Positions 40,376 to 49,636 of a DNA stretch of 50,333 nt are shown here, piece by piece. A model generated the notes under the pieces. That model did no database searches. It was not told the origin of the DNA and saw only the letters and a program-made list of their open reading frames with translations. The stretch covers positions 1-50,333 of the forward strand of contig JAZRRG010000068.1 in the NCBI GenBank assembly GCA_045650565.1, given 5' to 3'. Within the stretch, counting starts at the first letter, position 1, and every line of letters begins with the position of its first letter. Source of the DNA: SIG565 sp045650565 (GTDB lineage Bacteria; Bacillota; Clostridia; Oscillospirales; Acutalibacteraceae). The translations under genes were made by a program, and so were the position numbers.

Positions 40376-41226
40376 TATTTGTTTAAATCATTATTTATAG
40401 CGGCCTTTAGCTCTTCTTTAGAGTCAAATTTCTTCTCATCTCTAATAAACTGTATGATTTGCAGGTCAGCCACATATCCGTAAATATCATCATAAAAATC
40501 AATTATATGGGTCTCGGACAGGGCATCCTGCGTTTTGTAGGTTGGGCGGTGACCGATATTGGTGATACCCTTATAGGTTTTCCCGTTTATGCGGATAAGC
40601 GATTTATAAACGCCGTGGCGCACCATTAGGATATCTTTAGGATAGAGCTGGTTTGCGGTAGGAAACCCGATTTTTCTACCCCGAGCATCTCCATGAATAA
40701 CGGGAGCTGAAAAACCGAAATTATAGCCGAGCATTTGATTTGCGAGTCCGACATTACCCTCGGTTAAAAGCGCTCTTATTTTGGTGGAGGAAACCGCCGT
40801 ATCTCCCACCTTCACTTCCTTTGCTACATTTAAAATGATTGAGTTTTTCTCACAAAACTCGGTTAGCAGGGCTATATCTCCACTACCCTCTTTTCCAAAA
40901 CGGTAATTATACCCGCATGAAATATAGGCACAGTTATACGTTGTTTTTAAATACTCTAAAAAATCAAGAGCAGACATTTCCCTAACGCTTTGAAAATCTA
41001 TATAATATATTTCCTTTATACCGCTATCTCTTAATTTTTTATCCTTTTGTTTTAGGGTTGTGAGGCACTTGATTTTTCTGTCAAAAAACGCCTTCGGGGG
41101 CTTTGAAAAGGTTACGGCAATGGGCTTAAAGCCACTGTTTGCAGTAGCTTCAATTACAGCAAGGTGACCTATGTGAACCCCATCAAATGTACCAAGCGCT
41201 ATAGCGGTTTTATCCAATGCTCTCAC
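40375..41226 (-). CDS. ribF: Bifunctional riboflavin kinase/FAD synthetase
   Basis: Makes FMN and FAD; 283 aa. The N-terminal nucleotidyltransferase domain has ALGTFDGVHIGHLAVIE and later STKIRALLTEGNV; the C-terminal kinase domain has GRKIGFPTANQLYP, with the PTAN motif, and GITNIGHRPTYKT. It overlaps truB by 17 nt at the end of the rimP-nusA-infB-truB operon, the usual truB-ribF order. Confidence 0.96.
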   Translation of the reverse strand: MRALDKTAIALGTFDGVHIGHLAVIEATANSGFKPIAVTFSKPPKAFFDRKIKCLTTLKQKDKKLRDSGIKEIYYIDFQSVREMSALDFLEYLKTTYNCAYISCGYNYRFGKEGSGDIALLTEFCEKNSIILNVAKEVKVGDTAVSSTKIRALLTEGNVGLANQMLGYNFGFSAPVIHGDARGRKIGFPTANQLYPKDILMVRHGVYKSLIRINGKTYKGITNIGHRPTYKTQDALSETHIIDFYDDIYGYVADLQIIQFIRDEKKFDSKEELKAAINNDLNK

Positions 41227-42109
41227 TTCCGTTAATAATGCATTTTATAGCTATTTGCTTTTTTTCGATATCAGCAATGCCGATGCCGAGAAATTTATCC
41301 TTATACTTCACACGCAAAAGCTCATTATCGGTATTAAAGGAATAGTTTAAACGGTCAAAGCTTAACTGTCCGCCGTTTGCAAAACGGATCGCTTGTTTTT
41401 CGCTTACCCTTATTTCCCTTAAAAATTCCACTGCTTTTTCTTCGTTTATTAAATATTGCCTGATATTTTCCTGTGTTAAATCATCAAGATTTACGCATTG
41501 CTCGAGTAAAAAGCCCGAGGTTATATCCCTTTGCAGTGCTGACAGTGTAGCTCCACAGCCGAGCTTTTCCCCAATATCTCGGCAAAGCGAACGTATATAT
41601 GTTCCCTTTGAGCAGGAAACCTGTACCGTTATTTCGTTGTTCAAAAATTCGCTTATTGGCTTAATAAAATTTATGGTTACCTCACGTTTTGGTATTTCAA
41701 CCGACTTACCCTCACGTGCTAATTTATAAAGTGGTACGCCATCCTTTTTAATCGCCGAAAACATTGGCGGCGTTTGTATTATCTTGCCCGTAAAATCCGA
41801 AAAAGCCGCTAAAATTTCGCTCTCGGTTAAATTTACCGCACTTTCACAAATAACGTTACCCGTAATATCGGCGGTATCGGTTGTAGTGCCGAAACGAAAT
41901 GTTGCGGTATACACCTTATCGGCTTCGAGCAAAAAGGAAGAGAGCGCCGTTGCTCTGCCCACAAAAATGGGCAAAACACCGGTTGCCATTGGGTCAAGCG
42001 TACCGGTGTGTCCTACTCTTTTTTCTCCTAAAAGCCATTTTATTTTTGCAACAACACCAAAGGATGTTTTGCCCTTTGGCTTATTTACCAGTAATAGCCC
42101 TTGTGTCAT
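41210..42109 (-). CDS. truB: tRNA pseudouridine(55) synthase
   Basis: Makes pseudouridine 55 in the T-loop of tRNA; about 299 aa. Typical motifs are LLLVNKPKGKTSFGVVAKIK, the catalytic HTGTLDPMATGVLPI (Asp in TLDP) and CSKGTYIRSLCRDIG. The ATG at 42109 gives the canonical start; a TTG three codons upstream (42118) has better spacing to AGGAAGGG, so the exact start is open. It overlaps nrnA by about 29 nt. Confidence 0.95.
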   Translation of the reverse strand: MTQGLLLVNKPKGKTSFGVVAKIKWLLGEKRVGHTGTLDPMATGVLPIFVGRATALSSFLLEADKVYTATFRFGTTTDTADITGNVICESAVNLTESEILAAFSDFTGKIIQTPPMFSAIKKDGVPLYKLAREGKSVEIPKREVTINFIKPISEFLNNEITVQVSCSKGTYIRSLCRDIGEKLGCGATLSALQRDITSGFLLEQCVNLDDLTQENIRQYLINEEKAVEFLREIRVSEKQAIRFANGGQLSFDRLNYSFNTDNELLRVKYKDKFLGIGIADIEKKQIAIKCIINGSESIG

Positions 42110-43073
42110 ATTCCTCAAAAGCCCTTCCTATTGCAGAAACTATTTGTTCCTTTACCTCATCAAGCGTTCCTTTAAGCGTACAACCCGCCGCTGCTTTGTG
42201 TCCTCCGCCGCCGAGGGTTTTGCAAATTTCAGATGCATCAAGCGGAGGATATGTACGAAGGGACACTTTATACTCCTGCTTGTCCGACTGCTTTATGGAA
42301 ACGCCGACAAGCACTCCCTCCACCGAGCGTGAAATCACCGCAACGCCCTCAAGGTCGCTTTGCTCGCAGCCCGATTTTTTCTGCATTTCACTCGTAACGG
42401 TAAGCAGTAAGCAACGGTCATCAAATAAAAATTGAGCCGTTTCAAGCACCATTTTTTCAAGCTCAATGCGATTCCTTGATTTAGTATCGAACATAATTCG
42501 GTTGATTTCAGCCGCATCTATACCGTATTTGTAAAGCTCAGCGGCAATCAAGTGGGTTTTTGGCGTTACGTTTGAATACTTAAAGCAACCCGTATCGGTA
42601 GAAATTCCCGTATACAGCGCCGATGCTATTAAGGGGGTAATTTCTATTTGCATTTTGGTTAGTATATCGTATATACACTCAGCCGTGGCGGACGCCTCGG
42701 AATCCAAATACAAATTTTTAGCATAACGTGTATTTGAAATGTGATGGTCGATATTAAGCTCTATTTTATCACTGTATTTTTCATACAGTGTCCCAAGCAG
42801 CTTTGCATCGGCAACATCTACCGCAATTATGGTTTTATAATCAAAGGACTTAAGCGCCGCTGCCTTTACGAAATAATCGTATTTGTGCGGAATTTCATCA
42901 TTACAAACCACAAAAGCTTTCTTGCCCACACTAAGCAGTCCCAAAGCCAATGCATAGGCAGAGCCCAAGGTGTCGCCATCGGGAGAAATGTGGGTTAAAA
43001 TAATATAATCATCGTGGGTTTTAAGATAGCCGCAAAGCTCTTTTAAGGTAAACTCTTTACAAGTCTTTTCCAT
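42081..43073 (-). CDS. nrnA: DHH-family phosphoesterase NrnA-like
   Basis: Nanoribonuclease/3'-phosphoadenosine 5'-phosphate phosphatase type, 330 aa. DHH metal motifs include THISPDGDTLGSAYAL, AVDVADAKLLG, the DHH motif NIDHHISNT and the C-terminal DHHA1 GGGGHKAAAGCTLKG. It degrades short RNAs or pAp. It lies between rbfA and truB in the translation operon, its common place in Firmicutes, with a 3-nt gap to rbfA. Confidence 0.92.
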   Translation of the reverse strand: MEKTCKEFTLKELCGYLKTHDDYIILTHISPDGDTLGSAYALALGLLSVGKKAFVVCNDEIPHKYDYFVKAAALKSFDYKTIIAVDVADAKLLGTLYEKYSDKIELNIDHHISNTRYAKNLYLDSEASATAECIYDILTKMQIEITPLIASALYTGISTDTGCFKYSNVTPKTHLIAAELYKYGIDAAEINRIMFDTKSRNRIELEKMVLETAQFLFDDRCLLLTVTSEMQKKSGCEQSDLEGVAVISRSVEGVLVGVSIKQSDKQEYKVSLRTYPPLDASEICKTLGGGGHKAAAGCTLKGTLDEVKEQIVSAIGRAFEEYDTRAITGK

Positions 43074-43076
43074 AAA

Positions 43077-43433
43077 TCAATCCTTCTCACCCTCGGGTGT
43101 AAATGAATTTATTATTTTAGAAATTTGTGTGCTCTTTTCAATAGAATTATCAGCTATAAATCTAAGCTCAGGCACCTTGCGCAGCGACATACGACTGCCA
43201 AGCTCACGGCGGACAAAGCCCGCCGCTTTCTTTAGTGCCTTAACCGATTCTACCGTTTTTTCATACCCTTCAATAGCGCTTACATAAACGGTAGCATAAG
43301 ATAAATCGCCCGATACATCAACCTTTACAATGCTTAAAAGTCGGCTTACTCTGGGGTCTTTAACCTCCCGCAAAATGTCCGAGAGCATCATTTTGATGTC
43401 CGAGGTTATTCTACCTGCTTTATATCCTGCCAT
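43077..43433 (-). CDS. rbfA: Ribosome-binding factor A
   Basis: 30S maturation and cold-adaptation factor, 118 aa. The KH-type core has DILREVKDPRVSRLLSIVKVDVSGDLSYA and the C-terminal PELRFIADNSIEKS. Its ATG overlaps the infB stop by one base (TAATG); GGAGGA stands about 13 nt before, inside infB. Confidence 0.96.
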   Translation of the reverse strand: MAGYKAGRITSDIKMMLSDILREVKDPRVSRLLSIVKVDVSGDLSYATVYVSAIEGYEKTVESVKALKKAAGFVRRELGSRMSLRKVPELRFIADNSIEKSTQISKIINSFTPEGEKD

Positions 43434-45904
43434 TAGTCTCTATATTCCTCCATAATAAAGGCCTCAAATACGTCGCCTTCCTTAATGTCGCCGAATTTTT
43501 CAAGTCCGATACCGCATTCATAGCCCTGAGCGACCTCCTTAACGTCATCCTTAAAGCGACGCAAGGAATCAATAGCATCCTCAGCGATAACTATACCGTC
43601 TCTAACCACACGGATGCTACACGCACGGGTTACCTTACCGTTTGTTACATAGGCACCTGCAATGGTACCAACACCCGAGATTTTATAGGTATCACGAACC
43701 TCAACCGTGCCGAGTATAACCTCACGGTACTTGGGTGCCAGCATGCCCTTCATAGCCGCTTCTATTTCCTCGATACAGTTGTAAATTACACGATATAGGC
43801 GAACATCAACGCCATCACGCTCAGCCGATGCCTTCGCAACCGCATCAGGACGTACATTAAAGCCAACGATAATGGCACCCGACGTGGTGGCAAGCATAAC
43901 GTCAGACTCATTGATAGCGCCAACCGCACCGTGAATTACCTTAACACGCACTTCCTCGTTGGACAGCTTTTCAAGACTCTCTCGAACCGCCTCAACCGAG
44001 CCCTGAACATCGGCCTTAACAATAATGTTAAGCTCCTTAAGGTCGCCCTCGCTTAACTGGTCAAACAGGTTATCAAGTGTAACCTTTTGTTTAGCGTTAA
44101 AGAGCTCTTCCTTAATCTTTTGCTTACGCTGCTCAACAAGCTGACGAGCCAAGCGCTCATCCGATACAGCATCGAATGTGTCACCTGCCGATGGGGTCTC
44201 GGCAAGACCTGCAATTTCAACAGGAACAGAGGGACCTGCCTCCTTTACGTGCTGTCCCTTTTCGTTAGTCATAACACGTACACGGCCAACCGCAGTACCC
44301 GCAACTATGATATCACCCTCGTGGAGTGTACCCTTTTGAACAAGCAGCGTAGCAATGGGTCCACGACCCTTATCAAGACACGCTTCTATTACAACACCGT
44401 TTGCACGGCGGTCGGGATTGGCTTTAAGCTCCATCATTTCAGCAACCAACAATATGCTTTCAAGCAGATTATCAATACCCATTTTGGTTTTAGCCGAAAC
44501 AGGAACGCAAATAACATCGCCGCCCCACTCTTCAGGTACCAATGAGTGCTCGGTGAGCTGCTGCTTGATAACATCGGGGTTGGCTGTGGGTTTATCCATT
44601 TTATTTATGGCAACAATAATTTGTACTCCTGCTGCCTTGGCGTGATTTATCGCCTCTACGGCTTGCGGCATAATACCGTCATCAGCCGCAACAACAAGCA
44701 CGGCTATATCGGTAGCCATGGCACCACGCTGGCGCATTGCTGTAAATGCAGCGTGACCGGGGGTATCAAGGAAGGTAATATCCTGTCCCTTACAGTTAAC
44801 CCTGTAAGCACCTATTGCCTGTGTGATTCCGCCGGCCTCGGTATCGGTAACGGCAGAATTACGAATAGCATCAAGAAGTGAAGTCTTACCGTGGTCAACG
44901 TGTCCCATAACAACAACTACGGGGCTTCTCGGCTTCAAGGATTCAGCAGTATCCTCGGTGTCGTCCATAATTTGCTCCTCAATGGTAACAACCACTGCAC
45001 GCTCAATTTTTGCGCCCATTTCGGTTACAACAATTTCGGCAGTATCGTAATCAATTACCTGGTTAACCGTTGCCATCATACCAAGCTTCATAAGGTTTTT
45101 AATAACCTCAGCCGCAGTCTTTTTAAGTGCGGCGGCAAGCTCACCAACCGTAATCTCCTCGCCTACTGTTACGGTAATTGGTGTCTTTTTAATTTTTTCA
45201 AGCTGAAGTCTGCGCAGCTTATCTGCCTCGGTCTCACGCTTTGCGTTTTGAGGGCGCTTATAATCCTGTGACTTTTGCTTGATTTTTTGCTTTCTCGAAT
45301 AGGTATCGTGCATCGAGTTTGCAGGTGCAATATTCTCGTACTTCTCGTTGTATTTATCCATATCAACATGCACAGTACGTGTATCGACATGGCGAAGCTG
45401 TGCAGGGCCACGATTGGGCGCTGCGCCGCCAACCTTTTGCTTTTTGGGCGGAGCTACTAAAATTTCTTCTACCTGCTTTTTTTCTTCCTTTGCAGGCTTC
45501 GGCTCTGATTTTGCTTCGGCCGACTTCTTTTCTGCAACCTTTTCGGTCGCCTTTTTAGCGGGTTTCGGCTCTGCCTTTTTCTCGGCTGCTTTTTTCTCGG
45601 CTTCGGCAGCCGCCTTTAGCTGCTCAAGAATTGCCATTTGCTCAGCAAGTTTCTTATCTTTTTCGGCCTGACGCTTTTGTGCGGCGGCCTCACGAGCTTT
45701 TTCTCCCGTTTTAAAATATTCATCAAAGCTTTTAACCTGATGCTTTATAGTCATTACCTCAAAAATAATGTCCAAATCTTTTTCGGTTAAAGCAGAGCTC
45801 GGCTTCTTTGCCTCGCCTGTTTTCTCCTCAATAATAGTAGCTATATCTTTTGCGGAAACATTAAAATCTTTGGCAATCTCACTTACCTTGTATTTTACCG
45901 TCAT
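43433..45904 (-). CDS. infB: Translation initiation factor IF-2
   Basis: 823 aa. An N-terminal IF2N domain is followed by a Lys/Ala/Glu-rich charged linker (about 80-200), a second IF2N segment (TVGEEITVGELAAALKKTAAEVIKNL), the G domain with GHVDHGKTSLLDA (G1), DTPGH (G3) and NKMD (G4), and domains II-IV. It brings fMet-tRNA to the 30S subunit. The ATG at 45904 lies 8 nt behind AGGAGG; an ATG two codons upstream is too near. Part of the nusA-infB operon. Confidence 0.98.
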   Translation of the reverse strand: MTVKYKVSEIAKDFNVSAKDIATIIEEKTGEAKKPSSALTEKDLDIIFEVMTIKHQVKSFDEYFKTGEKAREAAAQKRQAEKDKKLAEQMAILEQLKAAAEAEKKAAEKKAEPKPAKKATEKVAEKKSAEAKSEPKPAKEEKKQVEEILVAPPKKQKVGGAAPNRGPAQLRHVDTRTVHVDMDKYNEKYENIAPANSMHDTYSRKQKIKQKSQDYKRPQNAKRETEADKLRRLQLEKIKKTPITVTVGEEITVGELAAALKKTAAEVIKNLMKLGMMATVNQVIDYDTAEIVVTEMGAKIERAVVVTIEEQIMDDTEDTAESLKPRSPVVVVMGHVDHGKTSLLDAIRNSAVTDTEAGGITQAIGAYRVNCKGQDITFLDTPGHAAFTAMRQRGAMATDIAVLVVAADDGIMPQAVEAINHAKAAGVQIIVAINKMDKPTANPDVIKQQLTEHSLVPEEWGGDVICVPVSAKTKMGIDNLLESILLVAEMMELKANPDRRANGVVIEACLDKGRGPIATLLVQKGTLHEGDIIVAGTAVGRVRVMTNEKGQHVKEAGPSVPVEIAGLAETPSAGDTFDAVSDERLARQLVEQRKQKIKEELFNAKQKVTLDNLFDQLSEGDLKELNIIVKADVQGSVEAVRESLEKLSNEEVRVKVIHGAVGAINESDVMLATTSGAIIVGFNVRPDAVAKASAERDGVDVRLYRVIYNCIEEIEAAMKGMLAPKYREVILGTVEVRDTYKISGVGTIAGAYVTNGKVTRACSIRVVRDGIVIAEDAIDSLRRFKDDVKEVAQGYECGIGLEKFGDIKEGDVFEAFIMEEYRD

Positions 45905-45918
45905 CGGCATTTCCTCCT

Positions 45919-46230
45919 TTAATGAGTTTCTTTGCAGTGGCTTTTTATTGCCTGTGCAAATCCAGTATCGTTAACCGAAAGCACACTGCACGTTCTGCCT
46001 ATTGAGTGGCTTAGCTGTAAAGCGGTGCATCCGATTAACACAATGCTTTCTATGTTGTATTTATTTGCCTTAAAAATAACCTCTTTTTTGCTTTTTTCGG
46101 ATGTATCACAAGCGATTATTACAAGCTCCGACACACCCTTTTTTAGCGCCTCCTCGGTGCTGCTCATCCCGTAGGAAAGCTTACCCGATTTTGAGGCAAA
46201 GCCCAAAAGTGCAAGTATTTTACTGTTCAT
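45919..46230 (-). CDS. L7Ae/L30e-family RNA-binding protein (YlxQ)
   Basis: 103-aa protein with the L7Ae/L30e fold: KILALLGFASKSGKLSYG, then KGVSELVIIACDTSEKSKKEV. It is found between ylxR and infB in most Firmicutes, as here, and probably binds K-turn RNA. The exact role is unknown. It overlaps ylxR by 11 nt. Confidence 0.9.
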   Translation of the reverse strand: MNSKILALLGFASKSGKLSYGMSSTEEALKKGVSELVIIACDTSEKSKKEVIFKANKYNIESIVLIGCTALQLSHSIGRTCSVLSVNDTGFAQAIKSHCKETH

Positions 46231-46489
46231 CGGTTAAATCCTTTTTAAGAGTTTCATAAATTTCGGGTGAAATTTGGGTGGAAAAGGTGCGTTCAAGCCG
46301 CTTTGCCTTGCCCGCCTTTTCAAGACAGCTCTCGGACTTGCAAATATATGCACCACGTCCGTTTGCCTTGCCCGTTACATCCACCTTCACTTCATCCTCT
46401 GGCGTTTTAACTATACGCATAAGCTCTTTCTTTGGCTTCATTTCACCGCAGCCGATGCACATACGCATAGGTATTTTCTTCTTTTGCAT
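46220..46489 (-). CDS. YlxR/RnpM-family RNA-binding protein
   Basis: 89 aa, DUF448 fold. The conserved PMRMCIGCGEMKPKKELMRIV start and GRGAYICKSESCLEKA are present. In Bacillus the protein (RnpM) binds RNase P RNA and modulates RNase P activity. It is located between nusA and ylxQ as usual. Confidence 0.92.
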   Translation of the reverse strand: MQKKKIPMRMCIGCGEMKPKKELMRIVKTPEDEVKVDVTGKANGRGAYICKSESCLEKAGKAKRLERTFSTQISPEIYETLKKDLTDEQ

Positions 46490-46492
46490 TTT

Positions 46493-47566
46493 TTAGTCCT
46501 CTGTATCTTCACCGTAGAATCCGCTTTCGGGTCTGATATCAATTTTCCAGCCCGTAAGCTTGGCGGCGAGTCTTGCATTCTGTCCCTTGTTACCGATAGC
46601 GAGCGATAACTGAGCATCGGGCACCTTAACACGACACGCCTTGGGCTCCTCGCTCTCTATTTCAACCGATACAACCTTTGCCGGAGACAATGCCTCGCTA
46701 ATAAATTCAACAGGATTTTCACTGTATTTTACAATGTCAATTTTTTCGCCACGTAATTCTTCAACTATAGTGTTTACACGTGCGCCCCTCTGACCTATAC
46801 AAGCGCCTACAGGGTCGATTTCCTCATTAGCGCTGTAAACGGCAATCTTGGTGCGTGAGCCGGCTTGACGGGAAATTGCCTTAATTTCGATTGTACCATC
46901 GAAAATTTCGGGCACCTCGGTTTCAAAAAGGCGGCGAACAAGACCTGCGTGTGTACGGGAAATCATAATCTTGGGTCCCTTTTCGGTCTCCTTAACATCA
47001 ACCACGTAAACTTTAATGTGGTCGCCCTCGTAAAGCTCCTCGCCCGGCACCTGCTCAAGCTTGGGCAATATTGTTTCGGTGCGACCGATGGTTACATTTG
47101 CGTTGCCTGTTTTGGGGTCAATTTGCTGAACAACTGCGGTTAACAGCTCCTTGTTATAATGCTGGAACTCGGCAAGAATCTGTCCACGCTCGGCCTCACG
47201 AATACCCTGACGGATAACGTGCTTTGCAGTTTGAGCTACGATTCTGCCAAACTGCTTGGTGTCGAGCTTGATATCAACAAAGCCGTTTTCAATCGCCTTT
47301 GAATCAATTTTAATTGCCTCATCTTTAAGAATTTGTGTGTTAGGGTTTTCAATTTCGCTGACAATTTCCTTACGGACAATAACGCTGAATATCATTTTTT
47401 CAGGGTCGATATTGCAAATAACATTGTCTCCCGTGCCGTAGTCCTTACGTAAAGCCACCACAATGGCATTTGCGATTTTCTCTGCAAGGTATTCCTGCGG
47501 AACACCCCTTTCCTCTTCCATAATCTTAAGTGCTGCAAAAAATTCCTTGTTGTTATCCTTTTTCAT
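46493..47566 (-). CDS. nusA: Transcription elongation/termination factor NusA
   Basis: 357 aa, short Firmicutes-type NusA without the C-terminal acidic repeats. N-terminal domain, S1 domain (region GDHIKVYVVDVKETEKGPKI), KH1 with DPVGACIGQRGARVNTIVEEL and KH2 with LAIGNKGQNARLAAKLTGWKIDI. It acts on pausing, termination and antitermination. It lies 6 nt after rimP and precedes ylxR. Confidence 0.97.
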   Translation of the reverse strand: MKKDNNKEFFAALKIMEEERGVPQEYLAEKIANAIVVALRKDYGTGDNVICNIDPEKMIFSVIVRKEIVSEIENPNTQILKDEAIKIDSKAIENGFVDIKLDTKQFGRIVAQTAKHVIRQGIREAERGQILAEFQHYNKELLTAVVQQIDPKTGNANVTIGRTETILPKLEQVPGEELYEGDHIKVYVVDVKETEKGPKIMISRTHAGLVRRLFETEVPEIFDGTIEIKAISRQAGSRTKIAVYSANEEIDPVGACIGQRGARVNTIVEELRGEKIDIVKYSENPVEFISEALSPAKVVSVEIESEEPKACRVKVPDAQLSLAIGNKGQNARLAAKLTGWKIDIRPESGFYGEDTED

Positions 47567-47572
47567 TTTCCG

Positions 47573-48031
47573 TTATACCTCCGTTAAGTCATTAAGTTTC
47601 ACAGTTGAAAACTCTTTTTTTTCTAAATAAATTTGCTCTTGTTTCACGCAAAGCTTTATTCCGCCATCATAGTCTAACAGCGTTCCGATTATCTCCTTGG
47701 CACCGTCAAGTGCTTTGTAAAGCTTCACCTTGATGTCTTTACCCTTTGCCCATTCAAAATGCTCGGGACGGGTGATTTCACGCTCAAGCCCCGGAGAGCA
47801 AACCTCCAGATAGTATGATTTGTCTATCGGGTCGGCCTCGTCAATTACGGGGTCAATAGCGTGGGAAACAGCGGTGCAGTCATCAATATTTACGCCGCCT
47901 TCCTTGTCTATAAATACACGCAGGAAGTAAGATGCGCCCTCCTTAACAAAGCGAACATCCCAAAGCGACACATTTTGCGCCTCAACCGTATCCTTTATAA
48001 GTAATAAGATTTTGTCTGCTATACCTGCCAA
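47573..48031 (-). CDS. rimP: Ribosome maturation factor RimP
   Basis: 152 aa, needed for 30S assembly. Signatures are LRVFIDKEGGVNIDDCTAVS and YYLEVCSPGLEREITRPEHF. The start is TTG at 48031, with AAAGGA 8-9 nt upstream. First gene of the rimP-nusA-ylxR-ylxQ-infB-rbfA-nrnA-truB-ribF operon. Confidence 0.95.
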   Translation of the reverse strand: MAGIADKILLLIKDTVEAQNVSLWDVRFVKEGASYFLRVFIDKEGGVNIDDCTAVSHAIDPVIDEADPIDKSYYLEVCSPGLEREITRPEHFEWAKGKDIKVKLYKALDGAKEIIGTLLDYDGGIKLCVKQEQIYLEKKEFSTVKLNDLTEV

Positions 48032-48107
48032 AAAATCAGTCCTTTCCCAAACAAAAAGTAAAGAGCAGGTCGCCCTACTCTTCTTTCCTACATCTTATAC
48101 TAACCGC

Positions 48108-48136
48108 ATTATAACATATATAAATATAAATTGCAA
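48108..48136 (-). promoter_or_regulatory. rimP-nusA-infB operon promoter
   Basis: TTGCAA (48131-48136), 17-bp spacer, TATAAT (48108-48113) on the minus strand. The leader (~70 nt) contains AGAGTAGG-GCGA-CCTGCTCT, an 8-bp hairpin with one G-U pair, followed by TTACTTTTTG; it may be a leader terminator. Confidence 0.75.
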
Positions 48137-48168
48137 GTACTTTTTAACAATCTACTAACCCCTAAATC

Positions 48169-48693
48169 CTATTCTTCCATAAGCTTGCCCAAAAATGATG
48201 ATGCTACACCGATTAAATTTATATCGCTCTCGTCGGCTTTTTTTACCGTATCACTCGCAAAAAGCACAACGCTGCCCATAACATCCCCCGCCGATATAAT
48301 GGGTGCGGCTGCCAGTATAGAACGCTCAGCTATTTTTAATTCCTCAAGCCCCTCGTTTACGCTTCTGCGCTCACGCATTATTATATCAAGCTCAGGCATA
48401 ACCGCCGCACCGATAACCTCTTTTTTAGATATACCCGCACAGGCAATAAAACGGTCACAGTCGGTTATCGCAACCCCGAGCGCTGTGCCGCCCACCAAGG
48501 CATCACAATACTGCGCTGCAAAGGCACCCAGCTCACCAAGCGGTGAGTATTTTTTAAAAATAACCTCCCCACCCGCATCGGTGTATATCTCCAGCGGGTC
48601 TCCCTCTCTTATCCTCATTGTGCGACGGATTTCTTTGGGAATAACCACTCTCCCAAGGTCGTCTATACGTCTAACAATTCCTGTTGCCTTCAT
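48169..48693 (-). CDS. spoVT: Stage V sporulation protein T
   Basis: 174-aa AbrB-type regulator of sigma-G genes in the forespore. The N-terminal swapped-hairpin domain starts MKATGIVRRIDDLGRVVIPKEIR, followed by a GAF-like domain (about 55-174) with GVAITDCDRFIACAG, as in SpoVT. The ATG at 48693 follows AAAGGAG at 5 nt. A possible sigma-G promoter precedes it. Bacillus spoVT lies just after mfd; here it is separate. Confidence 0.95.
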   Translation of the reverse strand: MKATGIVRRIDDLGRVVIPKEIRRTMRIREGDPLEIYTDAGGEVIFKKYSPLGELGAFAAQYCDALVGGTALGVAITDCDRFIACAGISKKEVIGAAVMPELDIIMRERRSVNEGLEELKIAERSILAAAPIISAGDVMGSVVLFASDTVKKADESDINLIGVASSFLGKLMEE

Positions 48694-48716
48694 ATATTTA
48701 CTCCTTTTCTCTACTC

Positions 48717-48746
48717 TAAAATGTGCCAAAAACCCAGTGTTTATGC
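48717..48746 (-). promoter_or_regulatory. Possible sigma-G promoter of spoVT
   Basis: GCATA (48742-48746), 18-bp spacer, CATTTTA (48717-48723) on the minus strand; sigma-G consensus is about GHATR and CATWMTA. spoVT is sigma-G dependent in Bacillus. Partly overlaps an AAAACCC / GGGTTTT inverted repeat. Confidence 0.4.
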
Positions 48747-48947
48747 GGGTTTTCGGGATTTGTTAATTTACTCAAATTACATCTCACCTAAGCCAATTTT
48801 ACCTCTTTTTTCGTTTGTCCCTGTTAGACATAAGAGGTTAGAGGACTTGGGTCGAGTTGTTGTTTTGTTCTTTGTTAGTATCACACTTTTTGTAGAAATT
48901 ATGAGTAGAATTTCCAATTGTTTTTAAAATTTCAAATCGAGATACGA
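48747..48947 (+). pseudogene. Gene-free stretch with a possible AbrB-domain remnant
   Basis: Between spoVT and the next terminator no complete gene is seen. On the plus strand around 48824-48868 the translation VRHKRLEDLGRVV resembles the AbrB start (VRRIDDLGRVV) of spoVT, on the opposite strand. The rest of the domain is absent, so if real it is a decayed fragment; chance is possible. Confidence 0.25.
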
Positions 48948-48948
48948 A

Positions 48949-48978
48949 AAGGGCGATGACGGATTTGTCATCGCCCTT
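48949..48978. terminator. Terminator after the SipW-type gene pair
   Basis: AAGGGCGATGAC / GTCATCGCCCTT, 12-bp perfect stem with a six-base loop and flanking A-rich sequence; on the minus strand it follows the gene ending at 49016. Confidence 0.8.
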
Positions 48979-49015
48979 ATTAAACAACTATAAGTAATTT
49001 CGTGATAAAACATCC

Positions 49016-49636
49016 TCATTGAGTCCATGTGCTGACATCAATGGAATACTCAAGTGTTCCGGGGGTGTTTTCAGCCCCAAAAGCACGTAATAATTTTGTT
49101 TGTGCATAACCGAAGTAGCTTCTTGGCGCACGCCATTTGTCCGTCTTTTCAAGGACCGTTCGGTACACCGGCATCGCATTAGCCGTACCTTTTACCGAGT
49201 TCAAATCACTAAAAGAAAAGGTATAGGCATAATACATTGTATCACTTATCTTTTCCACACAATAGTACAGTTGATTTGTTTCATCAGAAACAAATTTTAG
49301 ATTTCCTCCTGTAACCTTTTGGTTGGAAAAAATAATGCCATAATTATTCAAATAGCTTTCGAGTACATGCTTGTTATCATAATTTAAACCGTACCCCTTT
49401 TGGTTTTCGTTCAGGATAAGCTCAATCAAGGCCAAATGGTTTTCGCCAATTTCCGATTCTGTAGGAAGAATTTCATCCGGTTTCCACTCAAACTCTGACA
49501 GGGATACTTTTAAATTTTCTTGCGCGTTCGGTGTGGTTTCATAGGTATAATACCAAGTGGCGAAAACTCCGCCTACAGAGGCAAGAACAAACAAGCTGCA
49601 TAGAAACGCCGTGTATCTCATTATACTTCTGCCCAT
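49016..49636 (-). CDS. Exported protein, probable SipW-type signal peptidase substrate
   Basis: 206 aa. A basic start (MGRSIMRY) is followed by a hydrophobic segment (residues ~8-25) ending SVGGVFATWYYTYETT, close to the ATWAYF-type cleavage region of TasA/CalY-like proteins. The remainder is acidic and beta-rich, ending in EYSIDVSTWTQ, with no recognised domain. The ATG at 49636 lies 7 nt after GGAGG, within the end of the signal peptidase gene, so the two overlap by 16 nt. A second ATG at 49621 is the alternative. A surface or matrix role is inferred from context. Confidence 0.65.
   Translation of the reverse strand: MGRSIMRYTAFLCSLFVLASVGGVFATWYYTYETTPNAQENLKVSLSEFEWKPDEILPTESEIGENHLALIELILNENQKGYGLNYDNKHVLESYLNNYGIIFSNQKVTGGNLKFVSDETNQLYYCVEKISDTMYYAYTFSFSDLNSVKGTANAMPVYRTVLEKTDKWRAPRSYFGYAQTKLLRAFGAENTPGTLEYSIDVSTWTQ

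Noticed and set aside
48131..48766. Plus-strand frame of 211 codons opposite spoVT
   Set aside because: It is antisense to a clear spoVT with no start signals or recognisable domain.
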